Origin: Streptomyces sp. JB150
GTDB taxonomy: Bacteria > Actinomycetota > Actinomycetes > Streptomycetales > Streptomycetaceae
Reading direction: 5' to 3'
NCBI RefSeq assembly: GCF_011193355.1
Contig: NZ_CP049780.1
Coordinates: 4,692,436 to 4,723,511, forward strand
Length of the DNA stretch: 31,076 nucleotides
A program made the translations under genes and the position numbers. Of this stretch, positions 1 to 9,385 are shown one piece after another. A model generated the notes under the pieces. The model saw only the letters and a list, made by a program, of their open reading frames with translations, had not been told where the DNA came from and did not search any database. Each line of letters opens with the position of its first letter. Within the stretch, counting starts at the first letter, position 1.

Positions 1-801
1 GAGGCGGGCTGCGAAGCTGTCAAGTTCCAAAAGCGCACCCCCGATATCTGCACCCCGCGCGACCAGTGGGACATCGAGCGCGACACCCCCTGGGGCCGCA
101 TGACCTACATCGACTACCGCCACCGGGTGGAGTTCGGCGAGGACGAGTACCGCCAGATCGACGAGTACTGCAAGGAGAAGGGGATCGACTGGTTCGCCTC
201 CCCGTGGGACACCGAGGCCGTCGCCTTCCTGGAGAAGTTCGACGTCCCCGCCCACAAGGTGGCCTCCGCCTCCCTCACCGACGACGAGCTGCTGCGCGCC
301 CTGCGCGCCACCGGCCGCACGATCATCCTCTCCACCGGCATGTCCACGCCGAAGCAGATCCGGCACGCCGTCGAGGTCCTGGGCAGCGACAACATCCTGC
401 TCTGCCACGCCACCTCCACCTACCCGGCCAAGGCCGAGGAGCTGAACCTCCGCGTGATCAACACGCTGGAGAAGGAGTACCCGAACGTCCCGATCGGCTA
501 CTCCGGCCACGAGACCGGCCTGCAGACCACCCTCGCCGCCGTCGCCCTCGGCGCCGTCTTCGTCGAGCGCCACATCACCCTCGACCGCGCCATGTGGGGC
601 TCCGACCAGGCCGCCTCCGTCGAGCCGCAGGGCCTGACCCGCCTCGTCCGCGACATCCGCACCATCGAGGCCTCCCTCGGCGACGGCGTGAAGAAGGTCT
701 ACGACTCCGAGCTCGGCCCCATGAAGAAGCTGCGCCGCGTCACCGGCGTGGTCGCCGAGGCGGAGATCGCCGCGGCGGCGGGCGAGCCGGTCACGGTGTG
801 A
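1..801 (+). CDS. NeuB-family sialate/Kdn synthase, 5' end cut by window
   Basis: The reading frame is open from base 1 to a TGA at 799-801, giving 266 residues with the start outside the window. The protein matches the NeuB TIM barrel: AGCEAVKFQKR near the visible start, FASPWD, VPAHKVASA, ILSTGMST, LLCHATSTYPA, IGYSGHE and VERHITLDRAMWGSDQAAS. NeuB enzymes condense phosphoenolpyruvate with N-acetylmannosamine or a related sugar to make a nonulosonic acid such as Neu5Ac or Kdn. The protein stops soon after GPMKKLRRVTG, so the C-terminal antifreeze-like (SAF) domain common in NeuB is absent. With the polysialyltransferase-like gene 35 bp downstream, a role in a nonulosonic-acid wall polymer is likely; streptomycetes are known to make Kdn-containing teichulosonic acids. 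The family is clear; the exact sugar is inference. Confidence 0.9.
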   Translation, partial: EAGCEAVKFQKRTPDICTPRDQWDIERDTPWGRMTYIDYRHRVEFGEDEYRQIDEYCKEKGIDWFASPWDTEAVAFLEKFDVPAHKVASASLTDDELLRALRATGRTIILSTGMSTPKQIRHAVEVLGSDNILLCHATSTYPAKAEELNLRVINTLEKEYPNVPIGYSGHETGLQTTLAAVALGAVFVERHITLDRAMWGSDQAASVEPQGLTRLVRDIRTIEASLGDGVKKVYDSELGPMKKLRRVTGVVAEAEIAAAAGEPVTV

Positions 802-836
802 GTCCGGATCACTGACGACGGGACGGTCGTACGCCG

Positions 837-1922
837 ATGAGCCCCCGCGCCGGGAGAACCGGCCGCCGCGCAGAAACCCGCGCCCTCGACACCCTCGCCT
901 TCGTCGAGAGTCCGGTACAGCTGCTGAACGTGCTGGAGTGGGCGCACGCCCACGACCCCGGCGCGGGGCTCACCCTGGTGGTCCTGTCGCCCGTCGACCC
1001 CATGACCCGCGGCCAGCTGCGCCGCATGGCCGAGCTGGCCCGGCGCGAGGGCCACCAGGTCCGCTGGGAGGAGGCGCGCGGCGGCGCGCTGGCCCCCTTC
1101 CAGACGGTCGGCGGGCTGACCGGACCCCTGCGCCGCGCCCGCCGCATCGTCATGGGCGACCCGTTCTCCCGCTACGTCCAGCTGCTGCTGACCATCACCC
1201 GCGCCCGTGACCTGGTCGTCGTCGACGACGGCACGGCCACGATGGAGTTCGTCACCCAGCTGGCCCGCGGCGAGCGCCTGGTCCGCTGGCACCGCAAGGG
1301 CACCCGCCCCGGCCCGCGCGACCTGGCCTTCGCCCCCGTCTCCTCCTCGGCCCGCCGCCGCCTCACCCCGGCCGCGGACCGCCGCGTGGAGATCTTCTCC
1401 TCGATGCCGATCGAGGAGACGCCGGACGGGGTGACCGTCCGGGCCAACGACTTCTCCTGGACCCGGTCCCGCTTCGGCCCGCCCCGCATCACCCGGGGCG
1501 CCGACATGGTCGGCACCTCCCTGGTCGAGACCGGCGTCGTCGACGGCGACCGCTACCTGGCCGCCGTCCGCTCCCTCGCACACACCCACGGCGCCGCGCG
1601 CTACTTCGCCCACCGCCGCGAGAGCGCGGACAAACTCCACCGGCTGGCCGTGGAGACCGGCCTGGAGGTCGTACGCCCCGACCTGCCGCTGGAGCTGATA
1701 GCCCGCCGGGGCCCGATCGGCCGTACGATCCTCAGCTTTCCCTCGACGGTCGTGCACACCCTCCCGCTGGCCCTCGCCGGCACCGAGGTGCGCGTCGCCG
1801 TCTGCGACATCGACCCGGCATGGCTCACCAGCACCGCCTCCCCCCGCGCCCAGGGCTTCCTCAAGGGTGTGACGGGCACCGCACGGGACGTGCACCGGCT
1901 GTCGGCGGTGCGGGCGGTCTAG
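837..1922 (+). CDS. polysialyltransferase-like glycosyltransferase
   Basis: This 361-residue protein resembles bacterial polysialyltransferase and GT52-type sialyltransferases. A D-D-G motif sits at residues 130-132 (LVVVDDGTATMEF), preceded by GDPFSRY around 108-113. A His-Arg-Arg-Glu stretch at 259-262 could be the equivalent of the HP motif. A Ser-rich motif (LSFPSTVVHTLP, about 299-310) fits the usual C-terminal sugar-nucleotide region. No signal peptide or membrane segment is evident, so it should act on the cytoplasmic side. It follows the NeuB-like gene by 35 bp in the same direction and is probably co-transcribed. I infer that it transfers CMP-activated Kdn or a related sugar onto a growing wall glycopolymer. 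The family call is by motif recognition; donor and acceptor are unknown. Confidence 0.7.
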   Translation: MSPRAGRTGRRAETRALDTLAFVESPVQLLNVLEWAHAHDPGAGLTLVVLSPVDPMTRGQLRRMAELARREGHQVRWEEARGGALAPFQTVGGLTGPLRRARRIVMGDPFSRYVQLLLTITRARDLVVVDDGTATMEFVTQLARGERLVRWHRKGTRPGPRDLAFAPVSSSARRRLTPAADRRVEIFSSMPIEETPDGVTVRANDFSWTRSRFGPPRITRGADMVGTSLVETGVVDGDRYLAAVRSLAHTHGAARYFAHRRESADKLHRLAVETGLEVVRPDLPLELIARRGPIGRTILSFPSTVVHTLPLALAGTEVRVAVCDIDPAWLTSTASPRAQGFLKGVTGTARDVHRLSAVRAV

Positions 1923-2185
1923 GGCGGGAACCCGGCTCGGGACCGTTCCGGTGGGTGAACAGTCGAGCGTGGCTCAGCCAGGGCGTGGTATCCGTGGAGA
2001 AGTGGATGGGTCTTGCACCGGCCCGGCCGGTCGTCGGGATCGGCCGAGTCGCGCGAGTTTACCCACCCGACCTGGTACCTATGCGTTCGGCGGCCGATTT
2101 TTCTTCCCCTAACGGGTAGAACTTTTGTTGATCTCAGGACAGTTGGCCGTCCGGACGTCCTACCCTTCAGAGGGTGAAGCAATTG

Positions 2186-3421
2186 ATGTCACTGGAGTCC
2201 GAGGCCGATCTCCCCGGGGAAGCCATGCTGCCCGGCACCCTGCCGGAGCCGCTGCGCGCTGAGCTGGTCGCGTTCCGCCGCGACCTGCACATGCACCCCG
2301 AGCTGGGCAATCAGGAGTTCCGCACCACCAAGGCGATCAAGGCCCGGCTGGAGCGGGCGGGCCTCAAGCCGCGGGTGCTCCCGAGCGGCACCGGCCTCGT
2401 CTGTGACATCGGCGCGGACGGCGGCGAGTGGAGCGGCGGCCCCGAGATGCTGGCGATGCGCGCGGACATCGACGCGCTGCCCATCCCGGACGCCAAGACG
2501 GAGTGCGCCTACCGCTCCACCGTGCCCGACCGCTGCCACGCCTGCGGCCACGACGTGCACACCACGGTGGTGCTCGGCGCCGGACTCGTTCTCGCCGACC
2601 TGCACCGGCAGGGCCTGCTGCCGCGCCCCGTCCGGCTGCTCTTCCAGCCCGCCGAGGAAGTCCTCCCCGGCGGCGCCGCCGACGCCATCGAGAACGGCGG
2701 CGTGCTGGACGGGGTGGCCCGGATCATCGCCGTGCACTGCGACCCGCGGGTCGACGCCGGCCGCATCGGGCTGCGCCACGGCGCGATCACCTCCGCCTGC
2801 GACCGGCTGGAGATCGCCCTCGACGGCCCCGGCGGCCACACCGCCCGGCCGCACCTGACGACCGACCTGGTCACCGCCGTGGCGCGGGTGGTCACCGACG
2901 TCCCGGCGATCATCGCCCGCCGCGTCGACGCGCGCAGCGGCCTCTCCGTCACCTGGGGGCGCATCGAGTCCGGCCACGCGCCGAACGTCATCCCCCAGCA
3001 CGCGGAGCTGTCCGGTACGGTCCGCTGCCTCGACCTGGAGGCCTGGCGGCAGGCGCCGGACCTGGTGCACGCCGCGATCGACGAGGTCGCCGGGCTGCAC
3101 CGGGCCAAGTCCGAGATCAACTACGTCCGGGGCGTCCCGCCCGTCGTCAACGATCCCGGCGTCTCCGAACTCCTCCGCGACGCCATGACCGTCCGGCGCG
3201 GCATGGACTCCGTCGAGGACACCGAGCAGAGCCTCGGCGGCGAGGACTTCTCCTGGTACCTGGAGCACGTCCCCGGCGCCATGGCCCGCCTCGGCGTCCG
3301 CACCCCCGGCGAGCGCACCGTCCGCGACCTGCACCAGGGCGACTTCGACGTCGACGAACACGCCATCACGGTCGGCGTCGAACTCTTCACCGCGGCAGCC
3401 CTCCTCGACTCGGGCCACTGA
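2186..3421 (+). CDS. M20D family amidohydrolase/peptidase
   Basis: A 411-residue metal-dependent amidohydrolase of the M20D group, which hydrolyses N-acyl amino acids or similar amides. Visible motifs in order: RRDLHMHPELGNQE (31-44), MRADIDALP (91-99), HACGHDVH with the metal ligands (118-125), FQPAEE with the catalytic and metal Glu pair, the dimerisation/substrate segment GPGGHTARP, and GGEDFSWY near the C-terminus. The length is normal. A GTG at 2174 is in frame, but AGAGGG at 2169-2174 fits as a ribosome site for the ATG at 2186, so I chose that start. Its role beside the nucleoside genes is unclear; no copy of the nucleoside operator lies upstream. The substrate cannot be read from sequence. 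Confidence 0.9.
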   Translation: MSLESEADLPGEAMLPGTLPEPLRAELVAFRRDLHMHPELGNQEFRTTKAIKARLERAGLKPRVLPSGTGLVCDIGADGGEWSGGPEMLAMRADIDALPIPDAKTECAYRSTVPDRCHACGHDVHTTVVLGAGLVLADLHRQGLLPRPVRLLFQPAEEVLPGGAADAIENGGVLDGVARIIAVHCDPRVDAGRIGLRHGAITSACDRLEIALDGPGGHTARPHLTTDLVTAVARVVTDVPAIIARRVDARSGLSVTWGRIESGHAPNVIPQHAELSGTVRCLDLEAWRQAPDLVHAAIDEVAGLHRAKSEINYVRGVPPVVNDPGVSELLRDAMTVRRGMDSVEDTEQSLGGEDFSWYLEHVPGAMARLGVRTPGERTVRDLHQGDFDVDEHAITVGVELFTAAALLDSGH

Positions 3422-4019
3422 CGGCTTCCCGCCCGTACGGGGCTGTGCGGCCTCGGCTGCGTCATCGTCCGCTGTGTTTCCCTCCCACACGGCCCGTGCG
3501 GGAGGGGTGGCAGGGTGTGGGTGGCCTCCGTGGGGCGCCTTCACCGTCGGCGGCTTCCCGCACCACCGCGCGGGGTGCGTGGTCGGGAGCGGGTCCGGTG
3601 GGCGCCCTCGTTGTGGTGGCTCACCGGTCAGTCCGGGGTGGGTGTGTCTCTCGGGCTGTGGTCGCCTCGGGCGTCGGGCTGCTGATGTGACCGGCTGGCT
3701 GGGGGGCGCAGCCCCCAACCGTTCCCCCTCCCCGGAGCCGCAGACGCCGACGGCGGAGGCGCCCCACAGGGGCCACCCGCACCCGGCGACGATTGCCGCA
3801 CGGGTGGTGCGGGTGGGAAACACCGGGGGGCGATGGCGCAGCCGAGGCGAGACGCAGCGCACCCCACCCCCACCCACCCCACCCCGCTTGTGCCCAGCGC
3901 AGCGCCGTTGCAGCCTGGAAGTGCCCCGAGCGCACCTTTCGAGCACGTGGTTCACCTGCACGTAACGACCACCGGCACGAATGGATAACGGCCACAAGGA
4001 ACCCCGTTCCCTGGAGTGT
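3422..4019. other. long gene-free stretch before first BMP gene
   Basis: Apart from the inverted repeat, this stretch holds a C-rich run at 3861-3887 (repeated CCCCACC units), which would be G-rich on the other strand, and the sequence GGATAAC at 3983-3989. The latter lies exactly 37 bp before the start of the nucleoside operator and recurs at the same distance upstream of the second BMP gene. I see no supported coding region: frames here translate to Pro/Gly/Arg-rich sequence with no recognisable domain. Confidence 0.6.
3451..3847. repeat. large imperfect inverted repeat in intergenic region
   Basis: Two arms of about 104 bases, 3451-3554 and 3743-3847, are reverse complements at roughly 80% identity by eye. 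Both begin with CCTCGGCTGCG, share GTGTTTCCC, CCCGTGCGG and GTGGGGCGCC, and end near CCGTCGGCG. About 190 bp lies between them, including a small perfect hairpin GGGGGC-GCA-GCCCCC at 3702-3716. The mismatches are scattered, as in an ageing or structure-conserved element. The arms could fold into a long RNA stem, act as a strong terminator after the amidohydrolase gene, or be a MITE-like dispersed repeat. Open frames across it are by-products of the palindrome. Confidence 0.8.
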
Positions 4020-4031
4020 CTACGCGCGTTA
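4020..4031. promoter_or_regulatory. nucleoside-regulon operator copy 1 (CTACGCGCGTTA)
   Basis: A near-palindrome differing from the perfect CTACGCGCGTAG only at the last two bases. It is 54 bp upstream of the first BMP gene. GTTAAT (4028-4033) could be the -10 hexamer, so the operator would overlap the promoter. Its five-fold recurrence before functionally related genes is the main evidence. Confidence 0.75.
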
Positions 4032-4085
4032 ATGTGCGCCGAACCGAGCACCCACTGCGGGGCTTTGGAGAATGGGGAACTTCAG

Positions 4086-5135
4086 ATGCGTCGGATATCC
4101 AAACTGACCCGCGTCACGGTGGGCGTCGCGTCCCTCGCCCTCGCCGCCACCGCCTGCGGCGGCACCAGCGGCGAAGGCGGCGGCGACGGCGAGAAGGAGA
4201 ACCTCGGCCTCGCCATCGCGTACGACATCGGCGGAAAGGGCGACCAGTCGTTCAACGACGCCGCCTTCGCCGGCCTGACCAAGGCCAAGGACGAGTTCAC
4301 GTACAAGACCGCCGACATCGAGCCCACCGAGGGCGAGACGGACGCCGACAAGGAGCAGCGCCTGGCGTCCCTCGCCAAGCAGGGCTACAACCCGGTGATC
4401 GGCGTCGGCTTCGCGTACGGCCCCGCGATGGAGGCCGTGGCGAAGGACTACCCCGACACCACCTTCGGCATCGTCGACTCCGTCGTCGAGGGCGACAACG
4501 TCACCTCCCTGGTCTTCGCCGAGGAGCAGGCCTCCTACCTCGCGGGCGTCGCCGCCGCGAAGGCCACCAAGACGAACACCGTCGGTTTCGTCGGCGGCGT
4601 GGACATCCCGCTGATCCACAAGTTCGAGGCCGGCTACAAGCAGGGCGTCGAGGACACCAGCGGCGGCAAGGTCAAGGTCCTCTCGCAGTACCTGACCCAG
4701 ACCGCCGAGGAGGGCGGCTTCTCCAGCCCGGACAAGGGCAAGGCCGCCGCCGAGGGCCAGATCGAGAAGAAGGCGGACGTCGTCTACCAGGCGGCCGGCC
4801 TCTCCGGCCAGGGCGTCATCGAGGCCGCCGCCAAGGCCAAGGTCTGGGCGATCGGCGTCGACTCAGACCAGTACCGGCAGGAAGCCCTCGCGGCGTACAA
4901 GGACTCCATCCTCACCTCCGCCCTGAAGGACGTCGGCGGCGCGGTCTACGCCCTGGCCAAGTCCGTCGAGGACGGCAAGCCGCTGACCGGCACCCAGACC
5001 TTCGACCTGAAGGTGAACGGCGTCGGCCTGTCCGAGAGCAACCCGGAGTACGCCGAGATCCCGGGCCTGAAGGACGCCGTGGAGAAGGCCAAGGAGGGCA
5101 TCACCGGCGGCCAGATCAAGGTCAGGACCGAGTAA
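4086..5135 (+). CDS. BMP/BmpA-family nucleoside-binding lipoprotein (copy 1)
   Basis: A 349-residue lipoprotein with signal peptide and lipobox ending at Cys24 (LAATAC), then a Gly/Glu-rich linker. It is the extracytoplasmic binding subunit of a BmpA/PnrA/NupN-type nucleoside ABC transporter. Family features include LAIAYDIGGKGDQSFND, EPTEGETDADKEQRL, GVGFAYG, TFGIVDSVV, EEQASYLAGVAAA, VGFVGGVDIPLIHKFEAGY, VVYQAAGLSGQG and VWAIGVDSDQY. The ATG at 4086 follows GGAG/GGGGAA-type ribosome-binding sequence; a longer frame from 3981 would lack a signal peptide at its N-terminus. It is closely similar to the next gene, so the pair is a tandem duplication. Specificity is inferred from the downstream transporter, deaminase and phosphorylase genes. 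Confidence 0.93.
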   Translation: MRRISKLTRVTVGVASLALAATACGGTSGEGGGDGEKENLGLAIAYDIGGKGDQSFNDAAFAGLTKAKDEFTYKTADIEPTEGETDADKEQRLASLAKQGYNPVIGVGFAYGPAMEAVAKDYPDTTFGIVDSVVEGDNVTSLVFAEEQASYLAGVAAAKATKTNTVGFVGGVDIPLIHKFEAGYKQGVEDTSGGKVKVLSQYLTQTAEEGGFSSPDKGKAAAEGQIEKKADVVYQAAGLSGQGVIEAAAKAKVWAIGVDSDQYRQEALAAYKDSILTSALKDVGGAVYALAKSVEDGKPLTGTQTFDLKVNGVGLSESNPEYAEIPGLKDAVEKAKEGITGGQIKVRTE

Positions 5136-5193
5136 CGGCACGCGTCACGGCCGTACCGCCCACCTGAACGGGCGAATCCGGTCGTACCGGCTC

Positions 5194-5229
5194 GAAGCGG
5201 GCGGGCGCCTCATGTGCCCCGCCCGCTTC
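5194..5229. terminator. hairpin after first BMP gene
   Basis: A perfect 12-bp inverted repeat, GAAGCGGGCGGG (5194-5205) and CCCGCCCGCTTC (5218-5229), with a 12-nt loop, 58 bp after the stop codon. It lacks a U-tract, as is usual for terminators in this genus. It suggests that the two BMP genes are separately transcribed, in agreement with the second operator copy downstream. Confidence 0.65.
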
Positions 5230-5353
5230 CCGTGTCCCGCCCAGGTCACCCACCGCCACCCCTTGTTTGCGGTCGGCAAGCCTCGGCCCGCGGCTTCCGT
5301 GGCGTTGGCCACGGGCGGATAACAAGGTGGACAGAAGGGGTTTTCAGGCAGGT

Positions 5354-5365
5354 CTACGCGCGTTA
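5354..5365. promoter_or_regulatory. nucleoside-regulon operator copy 2 (CTACGCGCGTTA)
   Basis: Identical to copy 1, and the neighbourhood is conserved as well: GTCTACGCGCGTTAAT followed by TGCG and CGAA, with GGATAAC at 5317-5323, again 37 bp upstream of the operator start. GTTAAT (5362-5367) may be the -10 element. It lies 67 bp before the second BMP start. Confidence 0.75.
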
Positions 5366-5432
5366 ATCTGCGGCGAAGCCAGCGCCGATGCTGAACCTCT
5401 CGCGGCGCGTTGTACGACAGGAGCACCACACC

Positions 5433-6479
5433 ATGCGCCGGGTTTCCCGCATCGCGGTCGCAGGCGCAGCGACCGCCTCCCTCGCCCTCGCTCTGTCCGC
5501 CTGCGGCGGCACCTCCACGGAGAGCGGCTCGTCCTCCGACAGCGACAAGGGCCTCGCCATCGCCTACGACGTCGGCGGCAAGGGCGACCAGTCCTTCAAC
5601 GACGCCGCGTACGCGGGCCTGGAGCAGGCGAAGAAGGAGTTCAAGTACGAGACGGCCGACATCGAGCCCACCGAGGGCGAGACGGACGCCGACAAGCAGC
5701 AGCGCCTGGAGTCCCTGGCCAAGCAGGGCTACAACCCGGTCGTGGGTGTCGGCTACGCGTACGCCGCCGCCGTCAAGGGCGCCGCCGAGAAGTACCCGGA
5801 CACCACCTTCGGCATCGTGGACGACTCCACGGTCCAGGCGAAGAACGTCGCCGACCTGGTTTTCTCCGAGGAGCAGGCCTCGTACCTGGCCGGCGTCGCC
5901 GCCGCCAAGTCCACCAAGTCCAAGGTCGTGGGCTTCGTCGGCGGTGTCGACATCCCGCTGATCCACAAGTTCCAGGCGGGCTTCGAGCAGGGCGTCAAGG
6001 ACACCGACCCGAAGGTCAAGGTCCTCTCCCAGTACCTGACCCAGACGGCCGAGGAGGGTGGCTTCTCCAGCCCGGACAAGGGCAAGACGGCCGCCGAGGG
6101 CCAGATCGAGAAGAAGGCCGACGTCGTCTACGCGGCCGCCGGCCTGTCCGGCCAGGGCGTGATCGAGGCCGCCGCCGCCAACAAGGTGTGGGCGATCGGT
6201 GTCGACTCCGACCAGTACAAGCAGGAAGCCCTCGCCAAGTACAAGGACTCGATCCTCACCTCGGCGATGAAGGACGTCGCCAAGGCGGTCTACAACCTGG
6301 CGAAGTCGGTCGAGGACGGTAAGCCGCAGACCGGTATCGTTCGTGGCGATCTGAAGTCCGGCGAGGTGAGCCTGTCGAACTCCAACCCGAAGTTCGCCGG
6401 TGACGCCGAGGTCCAGGAAGCCGTCGAGACCGCCAAGGAGAAGATCGTCAGCGGCGAGATCAAGGTCAAGAGCAGCTGA
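5433..6479 (+). CDS. BMP/BmpA-family nucleoside-binding lipoprotein (copy 2)
   Basis: A 348-residue lipoprotein with signal peptide and lipobox LSAC (Cys24), highly similar to the preceding gene throughout: GLAIAYDVGGKGDQSFND, EPTEGETDADKQQRL, TFGIVDDSTVQAKN, EEQASYLAGVAAAKST, GFVGGVDIPLIHKF, AAGLSGQGVIEAAA, VWAIGVDSDQYKQEA. It should deliver nucleosides to the transporter encoded just downstream. AGGAG at 5419-5423 sets the ATG at 5433; the upstream in-frame ATG at 5388 has no such support. The differences between the copies are mainly in the linker and C-terminal 40 residues, so they may differ in specificity or expression. A terminator separates it from the transporter genes. Confidence 0.93.
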   Translation: MRRVSRIAVAGAATASLALALSACGGTSTESGSSSDSDKGLAIAYDVGGKGDQSFNDAAYAGLEQAKKEFKYETADIEPTEGETDADKQQRLESLAKQGYNPVVGVGYAYAAAVKGAAEKYPDTTFGIVDDSTVQAKNVADLVFSEEQASYLAGVAAAKSTKSKVVGFVGGVDIPLIHKFQAGFEQGVKDTDPKVKVLSQYLTQTAEEGGFSSPDKGKTAAEGQIEKKADVVYAAAGLSGQGVIEAAAANKVWAIGVDSDQYKQEALAKYKDSILTSAMKDVAKAVYNLAKSVEDGKPQTGIVRGDLKSGEVSLSNSNPKFAGDAEVQEAVETAKEKIVSGEIKVKSS

Positions 6480-6529
6480 TCATCCGCTACACCCTGAGCA
6501 GCGTGTAACCACGGGGTCGCGCCCGCTCG

Positions 6530-6562
6530 ACGGGGTACGGGGACCTGCTCCCCGTACCCCGT
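6530..6562. terminator. strong hairpin after second BMP gene
   Basis: A perfect 14-bp stem, ACGGGGTACGGGGA (6530-6543) with TCCCCGTACCCCGT (6549-6562), and a 5-nt loop. It sits 50 bp after the second BMP stop and before the operator of the transporter unit, so it should end the lipoprotein transcript. Confidence 0.8.
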
Positions 6563-6601
6563 TGTCGCGGTGCGCCGGTCCCCTTGTATGCCGTAGGGGC
6601 G

Positions 6602-6613
6602 CTACGCGCGTAG
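6602..6613. promoter_or_regulatory. nucleoside-regulon operator copy 3 (CTACGCGCGTAG)
   Basis: A perfect 12-bp palindrome 28 bp before the likely start of the transporter ATPase gene. TTGTAT at 6584-6589 might be a -35 element, but no convincing -10 at normal spacing was seen. It would control the transporter-cdd-deoA run. Confidence 0.75.
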
Positions 6614-6641
6614 ACGACCCCCGTCCCCAGGAGAGTGCGCC

Positions 6642-8263
<1,622 letters not shown>

Positions 8264-8264
<1 letters not shown>

Positions 8265-9385
8265 TGAAGAAGTTCGACAAGGAGCGCGTGCTCCTCGCGG
8301 TGGCCGGGCCGGTCATCGCGCTCGCCGTGGCCTTCGCGCTCAGCGCCATCGTGCTGATCGCCTCCGGCAAGAACCCGGTCGAGCCGTTCGCCGTGATGTT
8401 CGAGCAGGCCACGTTCTCCGACATCCAGGTCCGCATCCTGAACCAGGCCACGCTGTACTACATCGCGGCCCTCGCGGTGGCCATCGGCTTCCGGATGAAC
8501 CTGTTCAACATCGGTGTCGACGGCCAGTACCAGCTCGCCGCCATGATGGCCGCCATCGTCGGCGCCCACGCCAACCTGCCGGCCGCCCTCCAGGTGCCGC
8601 TGCTGCTGCTGACCGCGCTGCTCACCGGCGCCTTCTGGTCCGGCATCGCCGGTGTCCTGAAGGTCACCCGGGGCGTCAGCGAGGTGGTCGCGACGATCAT
8701 GCTCAACGCGATCGCCACCTCCGTCATCGCCTACCTGTGGCTGCCGGACGTCTTCGGCGTCAAGGTCGGCAACAACAACACCACCGGCGAGATGCACTCC
8801 TCCGGCTGGATCCCCGGCATCGACCTGGGCAAGTCCGGCGAGATCTACGGCCTGGTCGTCCTCGCCGTGCTGCTCGGCATCGGCTACTGGGTCGTCCTCA
8901 ACCGCACCCGCTTCGGCTTCGACCTGCGCGCCTCCGGCGCCTCCGAGACCGCGGCCGCGGCCAGCGGCGTCGACCCCAAGCGCATGGTCCTGACCGCCAT
9001 GCTCATCTCCGGCGCCATCGCCGGCCTCGCGGGCCTGCCCATCCTGATGGGCGACACCCACACCTACAGCCTGAACTTCCCCACCGGCATCGGCTTCCTC
9101 GGCATCGGCATCGCCCTGCTCGGCCGCAACAGCCCCGTCGGCATCGCCTTCGCCGCCCTGCTGTGGGCCTGGCTCGACAAGGCCTCGCCCGAGCTGGACT
9201 TCCACGGCTACGACAAGGAGATCGCGGTCATCATGCAGGGCCTGATCGTCCTCTCGGTCGTCGTCTCCTACGAGGCCGTCCGCGAGTGGGGCCTGCGCCG
9301 CCAGCAGCGCCGGGTCGGCGCGGAGCTGGCCGCCGGTCACGTCCTCGGCGCCGACAACAACACGAAGGAGGCGGCAGGCCGATGA
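8264..9385 (+). CDS. nucleoside ABC transporter permease 1
   Basis: A 373-residue integral membrane protein of the BPD_transp_2 (RbsC/NupP-like) family. It starts by overlap with the ATPase stop (TGATG at 8262-8266). Hydrophobic segments begin at about residue 10 and recur throughout. Family features include FRMNLFNIGVDGQYQLAAM, TRGVSEVVATIMLNAIA, FGFDLRASGASETAAAASGVDPKR and LGIGIALLGRNSPVGIAFAALLWAWLD. It forms half of the membrane channel with the next gene product. Its stop overlaps that gene's start (ATGA), so the subunits are made in step. Nucleoside specificity is inferred from the adjacent BMP lipoproteins and catabolic genes. Confidence 0.92.

Noticed and set aside
3702..3716. GGGGGCGCAGCCCCC hairpin as a gene-specific regulator
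   Set aside because: Short G/C hairpins of this kind are common in Streptomyces intergenic DNA; here it is treated as part of the repeat core.
3474..3965. A 163-codon open frame in the gene-free stretch
   Set aside because: It arises from the inverted repeat: the same kind of sequence (for example AGCGWP) is read on both strands, and no start signal or domain is seen.
2189..4051. A 620-codon minus-strand open frame across the amidohydrolase gene and the inverted repeat
   Set aside because: No domain is recognisable; the plus strand carries the complete M20D motifs and the rest lies in a palindrome.
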